This document shows positions 1-5,699 of a DNA stretch of 6,473 bases, piece after piece (position 1 is the first letter of the stretch; each line of letters opens with the position of its first letter). The position numbers were made by a program, and so were the translations under genes. The notes beneath the pieces are model-generated. The model was given only the letters and a program-made list of their open reading frames with translations. It had not been told where the DNA came from and searched no databases. The stretch comes from Pseudomonadota bacterium (GTDB lineage: Bacteria > Pseudomonadota > Gammaproteobacteria > Burkholderiales > Thiobacillaceae). Location: the NCBI GenBank assembly GCA_021791235.1, contig JAJYXA010000007.1, positions 1-6,473 of the forward strand. The letters are read 5' to 3'.

Positions 1-1
1 C

Positions 2-673
2 GGCCTGCAGTATTTTTGCCGCCACTGCCTGAAATGCGCGCGCGAGTGTCCCTGCAGCGCGATCAGCTTCGGCGACAAGCGGATGTTCAACGGCTACGAA
101 ATCTGGAAGCCGGACGTCGAGCGCTGCGCGCGCTATCGGGTGACCAACGCCAAGGGTGCCGCCTGCGGCCGCTGCATGAAGACTTGCCCGATCAACAAGG
201 CGCAGGACGCGGACGGCGGCTGGCTCGTGCGCGCGGCGAGTTGGCTCGGCATCAACGCGCCGAGATTGAAGCCGCTGCTGGTGCCGATCGCGACCCGGCT
301 CGACGATCTCGTCGGCAACGGCCGGCGCAACCCGGCCAAGAAATGGTGGTTCGACCACGAGTGGGTCGACGGCCGGGCCGTCCTGCCCAAGGACACCAAC
401 CGGCGCGACCTCGAAGCGCACAAGAAGATCGATTCGGCGCAGACGAGTATCGCCTACTACCACGCCGACATGATGCCGCCGCCCGACGCAGCGGGCCCGG
501 TTCCGGTCGATCGCAAGGCGGCACTGGCGGCGGCCGAGCTGATCGAGACGCCCGGGGATGCGCGCCGGCGGGTCGCCGCCGGCGGCGCCGTGCCGGCGCA
601 TTACCGGCCGACGCCGCCGCTGAACGAAGCCGGGAAGCCGGCGACCAAGGCCGCGGCCGGCCCGTACCGGTGA
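2..673 (+). CDS. Reductive dehalogenase-like iron-sulfur protein, C-terminal 223 residues (5' end outside window)
   Basis: The frame is open from the left edge, so the first internal ATG (position 83) is not the real start; it would cut off an iron-sulfur motif. Residues 6-17 of the fragment read C-x2-C-x2-C-x3-C-P (C6, C9, C12, C16). Residues 42-63 read C-x12-C-x2-C-x3-C-P (C42, C55, C58, C62), with the NGYExW and CxRYRxTN context between them. This pair of 4Fe-4S motifs, the second with a stretched first gap, is the signature of RdhA reductive dehalogenases. In that family the clusters pass electrons to a corrinoid that removes halogen from organohalides. The corrinoid-binding part would lie upstream and cannot be seen. 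About 160 residues follow the last cluster, far more than in classical respiratory RdhA, and the end is rich in Pro, Ala and Arg. The stop lies 15 bp from the converging cbpM stop. An epoxyqueuosine reductase (QueG) is a less likely alternative. True dehalogenase activity is inference; many proteobacterial homologues have unknown substrates. Confidence 0.7.
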   Translation, partial: GLQYFCRHCLKCARECPCSAISFGDKRMFNGYEIWKPDVERCARYRVTNAKGAACGRCMKTCPINKAQDADGGWLVRAASWLGINAPRLKPLLVPIATRLDDLVGNGRRNPAKKWWFDHEWVDGRAVLPKDTNRRDLEAHKKIDSAQTSIAYYHADMMPPPDAAGPVPVDRKAALAAAELIETPGDARRRVAAGGAVPAHYRPTPPLNEAGKPATKAAAGPYR

Positions 674-688
674 CGCCCACGCGCTTCG

Positions 689-1003
689 TCAGGCACCTAA
701 GCGCTGCAATCGCGCCCGCAACGCGGCGATTTCATCGAGCAGATCGAGCGCCAGCGCCACGCCGGGCGGGTTGATTTCCAGATCGGCGAACAGCCGCAGC
801 GCCAGTCGCGCACGGCGCAGCGATTCGCCGCCGAAGCGCCAGTCGGGCGGCGCCGCGCCGACGGGTTCCAGCACCCCTTCGAAAACCAGGAGCAGCACGT
901 GCTGCTCTTTTGCGCCGCAGGCCTGGCACAGTTCCATCAGCGTCAGCTCGACGGACTCTTCGACCACCGAGCCTTGGATAGGACTCACGTTGTTTTGGCT
1001 CAT
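689..1003 (-). CDS. cbpM: Chaperone modulatory protein CbpM
   Basis: This is a small protein of 104 residues (105 if the GTG at 1006 is used), close to the roughly 100 residues usual for CbpM. In the family, CbpM binds the J-domain of CbpA in the cytoplasm and blocks both its DnaK co-chaperone and its DNA-binding activity. Visible support is the MerR-like helical layout (ELTLMELCQACG, then a WRFGGESLRRARLALRLFADLEINPPGVALALDLLDEI stretch read in two parts) and the position directly after cbpA. The GTG start would leave 3 bp after the cbpA stop. An AAGGA sequence inside the last cbpA codons sits 6 nt before the GTG and 9 nt before the ATG, so either start works. Translation is probably coupled to cbpA. 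Nothing looks broken. The identification rests mainly on the synteny plus the pattern LRRARLALRLFADLEIN, typical of CbpM. Confidence 0.85.
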   Translation of the reverse strand: MSQNNVSPIQGSVVEESVELTLMELCQACGAKEQHVLLLVFEGVLEPVGAAPPDWRFGGESLRRARLALRLFADLEINPPGVALALDLLDEIAALRARLQRLGA

Positions 1004-1009
1004 CACGGC

Positions 1010-1948
1010 TCATCCTTGCAGGGGGGTTCGCGGGTTGAAAGCGAAGGCCTTGGCCATCGCCCGGTAGGCTTCGCGCGCGGCCTCGCTATCGGCCGGCGGC
1101 AGGGCGATCGCCAGCACCACGTACAGATCGCCCGGCGGAGAACCCGGAATGCCCCGGCCTCTCAAGCGCAACTGACGGCCCGCCGCCGAGCCGGGAGGAA
1201 TGGTGAGCTGCACCGGCCCCTCGGGCGTCGGTGCGCTCACCTGGGCGCCGAGCGCGGCCTCCCAGGGCGCCAGCGGCAGATCCAGATAGACGTCGCGGCC
1301 GTCGGCGCGAAACTGCGGATCGGGATTGAAGGCGATTTCCAGATACAGGTCCCCCGCCGCTCCCCCGCCCTGCCCCGGACCGCCCTGGCCGGCCAGACGC
1401 AGGTGCTGGCCGGCGCGGATGCCCTTCGGTATGGCCACGTCCAGCCGGCGCTCCTGCATCACGATCCGGCCTTGCGCATCGAGCACCGGCAGGCGCAGCG
1501 AGATGCCGCGCTGGGCGCCATGGTAGGCGTCGGCCAGATCGATCAGCACCTTGGCGTGATGGTCCTCGCCCTGTGCCCGCCGCTGCGCCCGCGCGCCGGC
1601 CCGGCCCTGACGGCCGAACAGCGCCTCGAAGAAGTCGCTGTGGTCGGCGCCAGCGCCCGCGCTACCGTCGCCGCCGGAAAACTCGAAGCCGGCGTCCCAA
1701 CCCGGCGGCGGCCGGAACTCCTGGCCGGTCTTCCACTGGCTGCCCATCTGGTCGTAGGCCGCGCGCTTCTCCGTATCCTTCAGCACCGCGTAGGCCTCGC
1801 CCAGTTCCTTGAAGCGCGCCTCGGCATCGGCCTCCTTGCTCACGTCCGGATGGTATTTGCGCGCCAGCTTGCGGTAGGCGCGCTTGATGTCGTCCTGAGT
1901 GGCGTTGCGGGCGACGCCGAGCGTCTCGTAGTAATCCTTGAATTTCAT
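1010..1948 (-). CDS. cbpA: Curved DNA-binding protein CbpA, DnaJ-class co-chaperone
   Basis: This encodes 312 residues from the ATG at 1948, close to the 306 of E. coli CbpA. The frame also opens two codons earlier at a TTG, but KFKDYYETLGV right after the ATG matches the usual family start. The upstream GGAAC is only a weak ribosome site. Residues 1-70 are a J-domain with the HPD triad at 33-35 (RKYHPDVSKE, then AEARFKELGEAY), which stimulates DnaK ATPase. A Gly/Phe-containing linker follows, then two beta-rich C-terminal substrate-binding domains (about residues 125-300, including VAIPKGIRAGQHLRL, GDLYLEI and GDLYVVLAI). No cysteine zinc-finger is present, as expected for CbpA rather than DnaJ. 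It forms an operon with cbpM, which starts within 10 bp of the cbpA stop. In E. coli, CbpA accumulates in stationary phase and binds curved DNA; the same role is inferred here. No sigma-32 promoter was found upstream. Confidence 0.93.
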   Translation of the reverse strand: MKFKDYYETLGVARNATQDDIKRAYRKLARKYHPDVSKEADAEARFKELGEAYAVLKDTEKRAAYDQMGSQWKTGQEFRPPPGWDAGFEFSGGDGSAGAGADHSDFFEALFGRQGRAGARAQRRAQGEDHHAKVLIDLADAYHGAQRGISLRLPVLDAQGRIVMQERRLDVAIPKGIRAGQHLRLAGQGGPGQGGGAAGDLYLEIAFNPDPQFRADGRDVYLDLPLAPWEAALGAQVSAPTPEGPVQLTIPPGSAAGRQLRLRGRGIPGSPPGDLYVVLAIALPPADSEAAREAYRAMAKAFAFNPRTPLQG

Positions 1949-2026
1949 GTCCAAGTTCCAGGCTGCTTGCGCATCATCGCGGCGATCCGATCATCGTTTG
2001 ATTCTGCGCCCTGCGCCGCGCTAAGG

Positions 2027-2040
2027 AAAGCCCGGGCTTT
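2027..2040. promoter_or_regulatory. Perfect 14-bp palindrome in the cbpA / YkgJ-type divergent intergenic region
   Basis: The sequence AAAGCCCGGGCTTT is fully self-complementary. It lies about 80 bp upstream of the cbpA start and about 60 bp upstream of the divergent cysteine-cluster gene. With no loop bases it would make a poor terminator, and no T-run follows on either strand, so an operator for a dimeric regulator is the more natural reading. It may be chance in GC-rich DNA. The regulator is unknown. Confidence 0.3.
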
Positions 2041-2060
2041 GCCTCGCCCAGGCGCAGGCT

Positions 2061-2090
2061 TTCGCTTCACGCCCGCCCGCATGGGACAAT
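2061..2090 (+). promoter_or_regulatory. Possible sigma-70-type promoter for the YkgJ-family gene
   Basis: TTCGCT (2061-2066) and GACAAT (2085-2090) are 18 bp apart. The -10 box sits in the context GGGACAATGCCC, similar to GGATAATGCCC in front of the molybdenum hydroxylase gene. Transcription would begin only a few bases before the ATG at 2099, giving an almost leaderless mRNA. This agrees with the absence of a Shine-Dalgarno sequence there. The -35 match is weak. Confidence 0.3.
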
Positions 2091-2098
2091 GCCCGGAT

Positions 2099-2386
2099 AT
2101 GAGCGCCATCAAGAACGCCGGCCCGGACATTTCCTGCACCACTTGCGCCGCCTGTTGTTGCCGGCTGGAGGTGATGCTGATGGGCGAGGATCAGATACCG
2201 GAGGAGTTGACCGCGCAGGATCGCTGGGAGGGCTGGGTGATGCGCCGCCTCGACGACGGCTGGTGCGCAGCGCTGGATCGAAGCAGCATGAAGTGCAGCA
2301 TCTACGCGCACCGGCCGATCATCTGCCGCGACTATCCGATGGGGGAGAGCGATTGCATCGCCGAGCGCTCCCGCCTGGCGACTTGA
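2099..2386 (+). CDS. YkgJ family cysteine cluster protein
   Basis: This small protein of 95 residues has the cysteine pattern of the YkgJ/COG0727 family: CTTCAACCC near the N-terminus (C13, C16, C19, C20, C21), C56 in GWCAALD, C66 in KCSIY, then the diagnostic HRPIICRDYP (C76) and C86. These cysteines are thought to bind metal, either zinc or an iron-sulfur cluster; the function of the family is not settled. No signal peptide or membrane segment is seen, so it should be cytoplasmic. An in-frame ATG at 2081 would add six residues (MGQCPD) but overlaps the likely -10 box, so the start at 2099 is preferred. Neither start has a clear ribosome site. The open frame continues far upstream, antisense to cbpA, but that part is shadow. 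The gene is divergent from cbpA and appears monocistronic. Confidence 0.82.
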   Translation: MSAIKNAGPDISCTTCAACCCRLEVMLMGEDQIPEELTAQDRWEGWVMRRLDDGWCAALDRSSMKCSIYAHRPIICRDYPMGESDCIAERSRLAT

Positions 2387-2398
2387 CCGCTGCCGCGG

Positions 2399-2488
2399 CC
2401 TGCGGCTTGCCCTGAACCATCAGGATTGCTCGTCATCGCGAGCGCAGCGCGCCGATCCGGATTGCCAATCCGATCGCAGCGCGCCGAT
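2399..2488. repeat. Intergenic repeat, left copy (degenerate CGTCATTGCGA class)
   Basis: The stretch begins with CCTGCGGC (2399-2406), six bases, then TGAACCATC (2413-2421). This arrangement recurs at 5173-5196. From 2431 it reads CGTCATCGCGAGCG, a one-base variant of the widespread bacterial CGTCATTGCGAGCG intergenic repeat. GCAGCGCGCCGAT occurs twice (2444-2456 and 2476-2488), around a small stem GGATT-GCC-AATCC. It lies just after the YkgJ-type gene and about 100 bp before the molybdenum hydroxylase start, so it could form RNA structure in a read-through transcript. Confidence 0.55.
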
Positions 2489-2546
2489 AAAATTCCATTT
2501 GCATTTCTGTTGATTTTCGTCAAGCAGCCTCTCTCCCGCCTGCTCG

Positions 2547-2552
2547 GATAAT
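2547..2552 (+). promoter_or_regulatory. Possible -10 box for the molybdenum hydroxylase gene
   Basis: GATAAT in the context CGGATAATGCCC is a five-of-six match to the -10 consensus, and would give a leader of about 32 nt before the ATG at 2591. No convincing -35 lies at 16-19 bp; the nearest TTGATT (2510-2515) is 31 bp away. If real, this promoter needs an activator or has a poor -35. The stretch 2489-2546 is relatively AT-rich for this window, as promoter regions often are. Confidence 0.3.
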
Positions 2553-2590
2553 GCCCTCTCGCCCGGTCCCGGGTCCCGCATGGGGGCAAC

Positions 2591-5119
2591 ATGAAAACCT
2601 CGATCCGATTCCAACTCAACGGCCAGCCCGTGAGCCTCGACACCGACGACGGCCGCACGCTGCTCTGGGTGCTGCGCACCGACCTCGGGCTCACCGGCAC
2701 CAAGTACGGCTGCGGCACCGGCCAGTGCGGCGCGTGCACCGTGATCATCGACGGCAAGGCGGCGCACGCCTGTCTGACCCCGCTCAAGAACGTGGCGGAC
2801 CGGGAAGTGCTCACCATCGAGGGCTTGGCCCGGGACGGCCGGCTCCACCCGCTGCAGCAGGCATTCATAGCCCACGGCGGCCTCCAGTGCGGCTACTGCA
2901 GCTCGGGGATGGTGATGGGTGCCCATGCGCTGCTGCTCCAGAACCGCGCGCCCTCGCGCGCCGCGATCATCGCCGGCATGGAGCACCACCTGTACCGCCG
3001 CAGCTTCTTGAAGCTGGTAGGCGGCGGCATCGTCGTGTTCTTCGGCCCCGATCCCGCGTCGCTCTTTGCCCAGGACCGGGGCCGCATCTACCCGGAGGAT
3101 TTCAACGCCTACCTGCTGATCGGCGGCAACGGCCGGGTCACCGTCTATTCCGGGAAGATCGAGATGGGACAGGGCGTGATGACCTCGCAGGCGCAGATGG
3201 CGGCCGAGGAGCTGGGGGTCGCGCTCTCGTCGATCGACATGGTCCTGGGCGACACCGACTTGTGCCCGTGGGACATGGGTACCTTCGGCTCCTTGACCAC
3301 CCGCATGTTCGGGCCGGCGCTGCGCGCGGCCGCCGCCGACGCGCGCGCGGTGCTGCTGCGCCTGGCCGCGAAGAAGCTCGGCGTGCCGCAAGCCGCGCTC
3401 GCGGTCGAGGACGGCGTCGTCTTCGTCGCGGCCGACTCGGCGCGCCGGATCAGCTACGGCGAGCTGGCCCAGGGCGCGAAGATCGCGCACGCGGTGGGCG
3501 AGCGGGCGGCGCTGCGCACCGTCTCCGAATTTCGCGAGATGGGCACTTCGCCCAAGCGCCTCGACGCACCCGAGAAGGTGAGCGGCGAGGCGAAGTACGC
3601 GGCCGACATCCGCCTGCCCGGCATGCTCTACGCGCGCATCCTGCGCCCACCGGCGCACGGCGCGACACTTTCACGACTCGACACGACCGCCGCCGCCAAG
3701 CTGCCCGGGGTCAGGCTGATCCGGCGCGACGGCCTCGTCGCCGTCCTCCACGCCGACCCCGAGGCGGCCGCCGCCGCGCTCGAACGCATCCGCGCGGAGT
3801 GGCGCGTGCCGCAGCCACAGGTCGATGGCGAGAGCATCTTCGGACACCTGGTGAGTGCGTCGACGGAAGCTAAGGAGATCGCGCATAGCGGCGAGCTCGC
3901 AACGGGGCGCGCGAACGCGGTCCAGGTGTTCGAGACCAGCTACCGCAAGGGCTACGTCGCGCACGCCCCGATCGAGCCGCACGCCGCGCTGGCCAGCGTC
4001 GAGGACGGCAAAGCGACGGTATGGGCATCGACGCAGACGCCCTTCCCGACCCGTGACCGGATCGCGCAGGCGCTGCGCTTCGACCCCAAGAACGTGCGCG
4101 TCATCACCCCCTTCTTAGGCGGCGGCTTCGGCGGCAAGAGCTCGGATCGCCAGGCGGTCGAAGCGGCGCAACTGGCGCAGATCGCGGGCAAGCCGGTGCA
4201 GGTCGCCTGGACCCGCGCCGAGGAATTTTTCTACGACGCCTTCGATCCCGCCGCGGTGGTGAGCATCGTCTCCGGCATCGACCGGCAGGGCAGGATCTCG
4301 CTCTGGGACTACTCGGTCTATGCCGCCGGCGATCGCGGCGCCAGCCCCTGCTACGAGCTGCCCAATGCCCGGATCAGATCCTTCCGCGGCCTGTCCTACG
4401 ATCCCAACGTGACGGGCAAGAGCCTGCATCCGTTTGCCGTCGGGCCGTGGCGCGCGCCGGGCGCGAACATGAACGTCTTCGCCGTGGAGTCGCAGATCGA
4501 CCTGATGGCGGCCGCGGCGGCAACCGATCCACTCGCGTTCCGCCTGCGCCACCTCAAGGACCCGAGGATGATCAGGGTCCTCAAGGCGGCGGCCGCGGCC
4601 TTCGGCTGGAAGCCGGCGGCAGCGCCCAGCGGCAGGGGCGTCGGCGTCGCCTGCAGCATCGACGCCGGCACCTACGTCGCGACGATGGCCGAGCTGGCGG
4701 TCGATCCGGCATCGGGACGGGTGAGCGTGCGACGTATCGTCTGCGCCCAGGACATGGGGATCGTGGTCAATCCCGATGGTGCGAAGATGCAGATGGAGGG
4801 CGCGATCACCATGGGGTTGGGCTACGCGCTCGCCGAGGAACTGCGCTTTAACGGCGGCGAGATTCTCGACCGCAGCTTCGGCAGCTACGCCATCCCGCGC
4901 TTCTCCTGGCTGCCCAAGATCGAGACCGTGCTGATCAGCAACGACGGACTCGCGCCGCAAGGCGGCGGCGAGCCGGCGATCACGCCGATGGGCGCGGTGC
5001 TCGCCAACGCGGTGTTCGACGCCACCGGCGCGCGCCTGTTCCGGTTGCCGATGACGCCCGAGCGAATCCGTCAGGCGATCGCCGCGATGGCCGCGGCCGG
5101 CACGGCGCGCGACTCGTAG
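2591..5119 (+). CDS. Fused molybdenum hydroxylase (2Fe-2S and molybdopterin subunits of the isoquinoline 1-oxidoreductase / xanthine dehydrogenase type), with a defective-looking joint
   Basis: This encodes 842 residues; GGGGG (2582-2586) before the ATG is a plausible ribosome site. Residues 1-75 form a plant-type 2Fe-2S domain (C41, C46, C49, C61 in GCGTGQCGACTV and HACL). Residues 76-134 begin the helical second 2Fe-2S domain with QCGYC (C100, C103). The family then has HLCRCGT, but here HLYRRSFLKLVGGG follows, so the CxC ligands are absent. Residues 136-160 are the twin-arginine leader of an IorB-like large subunit. The molybdopterin domains follow: EDFNAYL, KIEMGQGV (189-196), GDTDLCPWDMGT, GGGFGGK (510-516), WRAPGAN (620-626) and the catalytic-Glu motif GGGEP (E794). 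Such enzymes hydroxylate N-heterocycles or aldehydes with water, passing electrons through two 2Fe-2S clusters. The subunits are normally separate genes of about 150-165 and 720-750 codons, so some 30-60 residues appear lost. The frame is otherwise intact. Alternatives are a natural fusion, a decayed gene or an assembly chimera. Substrate unknown. Confidence 0.88.
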   Translation: MKTSIRFQLNGQPVSLDTDDGRTLLWVLRTDLGLTGTKYGCGTGQCGACTVIIDGKAAHACLTPLKNVADREVLTIEGLARDGRLHPLQQAFIAHGGLQCGYCSSGMVMGAHALLLQNRAPSRAAIIAGMEHHLYRRSFLKLVGGGIVVFFGPDPASLFAQDRGRIYPEDFNAYLLIGGNGRVTVYSGKIEMGQGVMTSQAQMAAEELGVALSSIDMVLGDTDLCPWDMGTFGSLTTRMFGPALRAAAADARAVLLRLAAKKLGVPQAALAVEDGVVFVAADSARRISYGELAQGAKIAHAVGERAALRTVSEFREMGTSPKRLDAPEKVSGEAKYAADIRLPGMLYARILRPPAHGATLSRLDTTAAAKLPGVRLIRRDGLVAVLHADPEAAAAALERIRAEWRVPQPQVDGESIFGHLVSASTEAKEIAHSGELATGRANAVQVFETSYRKGYVAHAPIEPHAALASVEDGKATVWASTQTPFPTRDRIAQALRFDPKNVRVITPFLGGGFGGKSSDRQAVEAAQLAQIAGKPVQVAWTRAEEFFYDAFDPAAVVSIVSGIDRQGRISLWDYSVYAAGDRGASPCYELPNARIRSFRGLSYDPNVTGKSLHPFAVGPWRAPGANMNVFAVESQIDLMAAAAATDPLAFRLRHLKDPRMIRVLKAAAAAFGWKPAAAPSGRGVGVACSIDAGTYVATMAELAVDPASGRVSVRRIVCAQDMGIVVNPDGAKMQMEGAITMGLGYALAEELRFNGGEILDRSFGSYAIPRFSWLPKIETVLISNDGLAPQGGGEPAITPMGAVLANAVFDATGARLFRLPMTPERIRQAIAAMAAAGTARDS

Positions 5120-5172
5120 GATTTCTCGCTGACAGCATGGTGCCGGGCCCACCGTCAGCGCGAGCGCCACTG

Positions 5173-5196
5173 CCTGCGGCCTTTCCATGAACCATC
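5173..5196. repeat. Short repeat related to 2399-2421
   Basis: CCTGCGGC (5173-5180), seven bases, then TGAACCATC (5188-5196). The same two blocks occur with a six-base gap at 2399-2421. In both places the pair follows shortly after the stop codon of a plus-strand gene and precedes a CGTCAT repeat, so it is probably part of the same genomic repeat family. Confidence 0.45.
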
Positions 5197-5226
5197 CTCT
5201 TCGTCCCAAGGGGACTTCCACCGGTC

Positions 5227-5300
5227 GTCATTGCGAACGAAGTGAAGCAATCTTCTGCGCATGACCAAAATTGCCGCGGCCCTGCGGGCCTCGCAGTGAC
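5227..5300. repeat. Intergenic hairpin repeat, right copy (CGTCATTGCGA class)
   Basis: GTCATTGCGA (5227-5236) is matched by TCGCAGTGAC (5291-5300), an inverted repeat with one mismatch that becomes a G-U pair in RNA. Inside are GAAGTGAAGCAATC and ATTGCCGCGGCCCTGCGGGCC, typical of the widespread repeat found between genes in many high-GC bacteria. Translating it on the minus strand gives the well-known spurious peptide type CHCEAR...FVRNDD, a hallmark of this element and not a protein. It may serve as a transcript-end structure for the hydroxylase gene. Confidence 0.6.
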
Positions 5301-5322
5301 AGAAGCTAGGCGATCTTGATTG

Positions 5323-5339
5323 GCCCATCGGAGATGGGC
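5323..5339. terminator. Perfect 7-bp hairpin, weak terminator candidate
   Basis: GCCCATC (5323-5329) and GATGGGC (5333-5339) form a perfect stem with a GGA loop. No T-run follows on either strand, so classical intrinsic termination is not supported. It could end or stabilise transcripts coming from the hydroxylase gene or from the minus-strand ATPase gene. Confidence 0.25.
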
Positions 5340-5554
5340 GGGAATCGGCCAACTGCAGCCGGCCATCGTTTCCGCAGACCAGCCATTTGAGAGGCCGCTT
5401 AGGTCGGATGACCTGCCGGACAGCCTACGCGTACAACTCGGCCATTGCTGCCATTCGGTTTTAGCGCCAGCAAGTCTGCAGTGCGGCGCCTACCAGCCAT
5501 TGGGGGGCGATTGGCGCTGATCGGCCGCTTGCCCAATCGGCGTACTCACACCAC

Positions 5555-5680
5555 GTGCCCAAAAGCCGCAGCCGTTCAATCGAATACCAGAAATCGGTCG
5601 GCAAATGGATGCTGGACGTCGCCACGACGATCGGCACTTCGGTCGCCGTCAAGGCGATCGAGAAGGCCGTTGGTTCTTGA
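5555..5680 (+). CDS. Hypothetical small ORF or gene remnant (41 residues)
   Basis: From the GTG at 5555 this frame gives a short basic start (PKSRSRS) followed by EYQKSVGKWMLDVATTIG and a helical, mildly hydrophobic end (SVAVKAIEKAVGS) before the TGA. Amino-acid composition is more protein-like than in the other frames of this stretch. No Shine-Dalgarno sequence precedes the GTG. The frame is open upstream to 5465, so it may instead be the tail of a decayed gene. It converges on the ATPase gene with 19 bp between the stops. I recognise no family; it could be a shadow. Confidence 0.25.
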   Translation: MPKSRSRSIEYQKSVGKWMLDVATTIGTSVAVKAIEKAVGS

Positions 5681-5699
5681 GCGACAGCAGCGGCACGAG

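Larger units (their letters stand above)
5120..5699. other. 580-bp intergenic stretch, largely non-coding
   Basis: It holds the right copy of the intergenic repeat (5173-5300), a short perfect hairpin (5323-5339) and one weak small ORF (5555-5680). The part from 5340 to 5550 shows no gene, tRNA, convincing terminator or promoter that I can support. Short open frames on both strands here lack family features and ribosome sites. Base composition is less GC-rich than in the hydroxylase gene, and the region looks like a boundary filled with decayed sequence. Confidence 0.5.

Noticed and set aside
16..774. 252-codon plus-strand open frame at the left edge
   Set aside because: Out of frame with the iron-sulfur protein, whose two cysteine motifs fix the true frame; the product is Arg/Ala/Gly-rich filler.
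899..2386. 495-codon plus-strand open frame covering cbpA antisense and running into the YkgJ-type gene
   Set aside because: Only the last 95 codons have family features; the upstream part is the antisense shadow of cbpA and is arginine/alanine/leucine filler typical of GC-rich shadow frames.
2420..3658. 412-codon minus-strand open frame inside the hydroxylase gene
   Set aside because: It lies antisense to recognisable 2Fe-2S and molybdopterin domains, and its product is low-complexity Arg/Ala/His/Gly with no motif.
2551..3873. 440-codon plus-strand open frame overlapping the hydroxylase gene in another frame
   Set aside because: The product is almost wholly Arg, Pro, Gly and Ala and contradicts the clear domain content of the overlapping frame.
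4115..5221. 368-codon minus-strand open frame antisense to the 3' part of the hydroxylase gene
   Set aside because: Shadow of the conserved molybdopterin domain; no recognisable family.
5155..5366. Minus-strand small ORFs with CHCEAR and FVRNDD peptides
   Set aside because: These peptides are the known artefact of translating the CGTCATTGCGA intergenic repeat.
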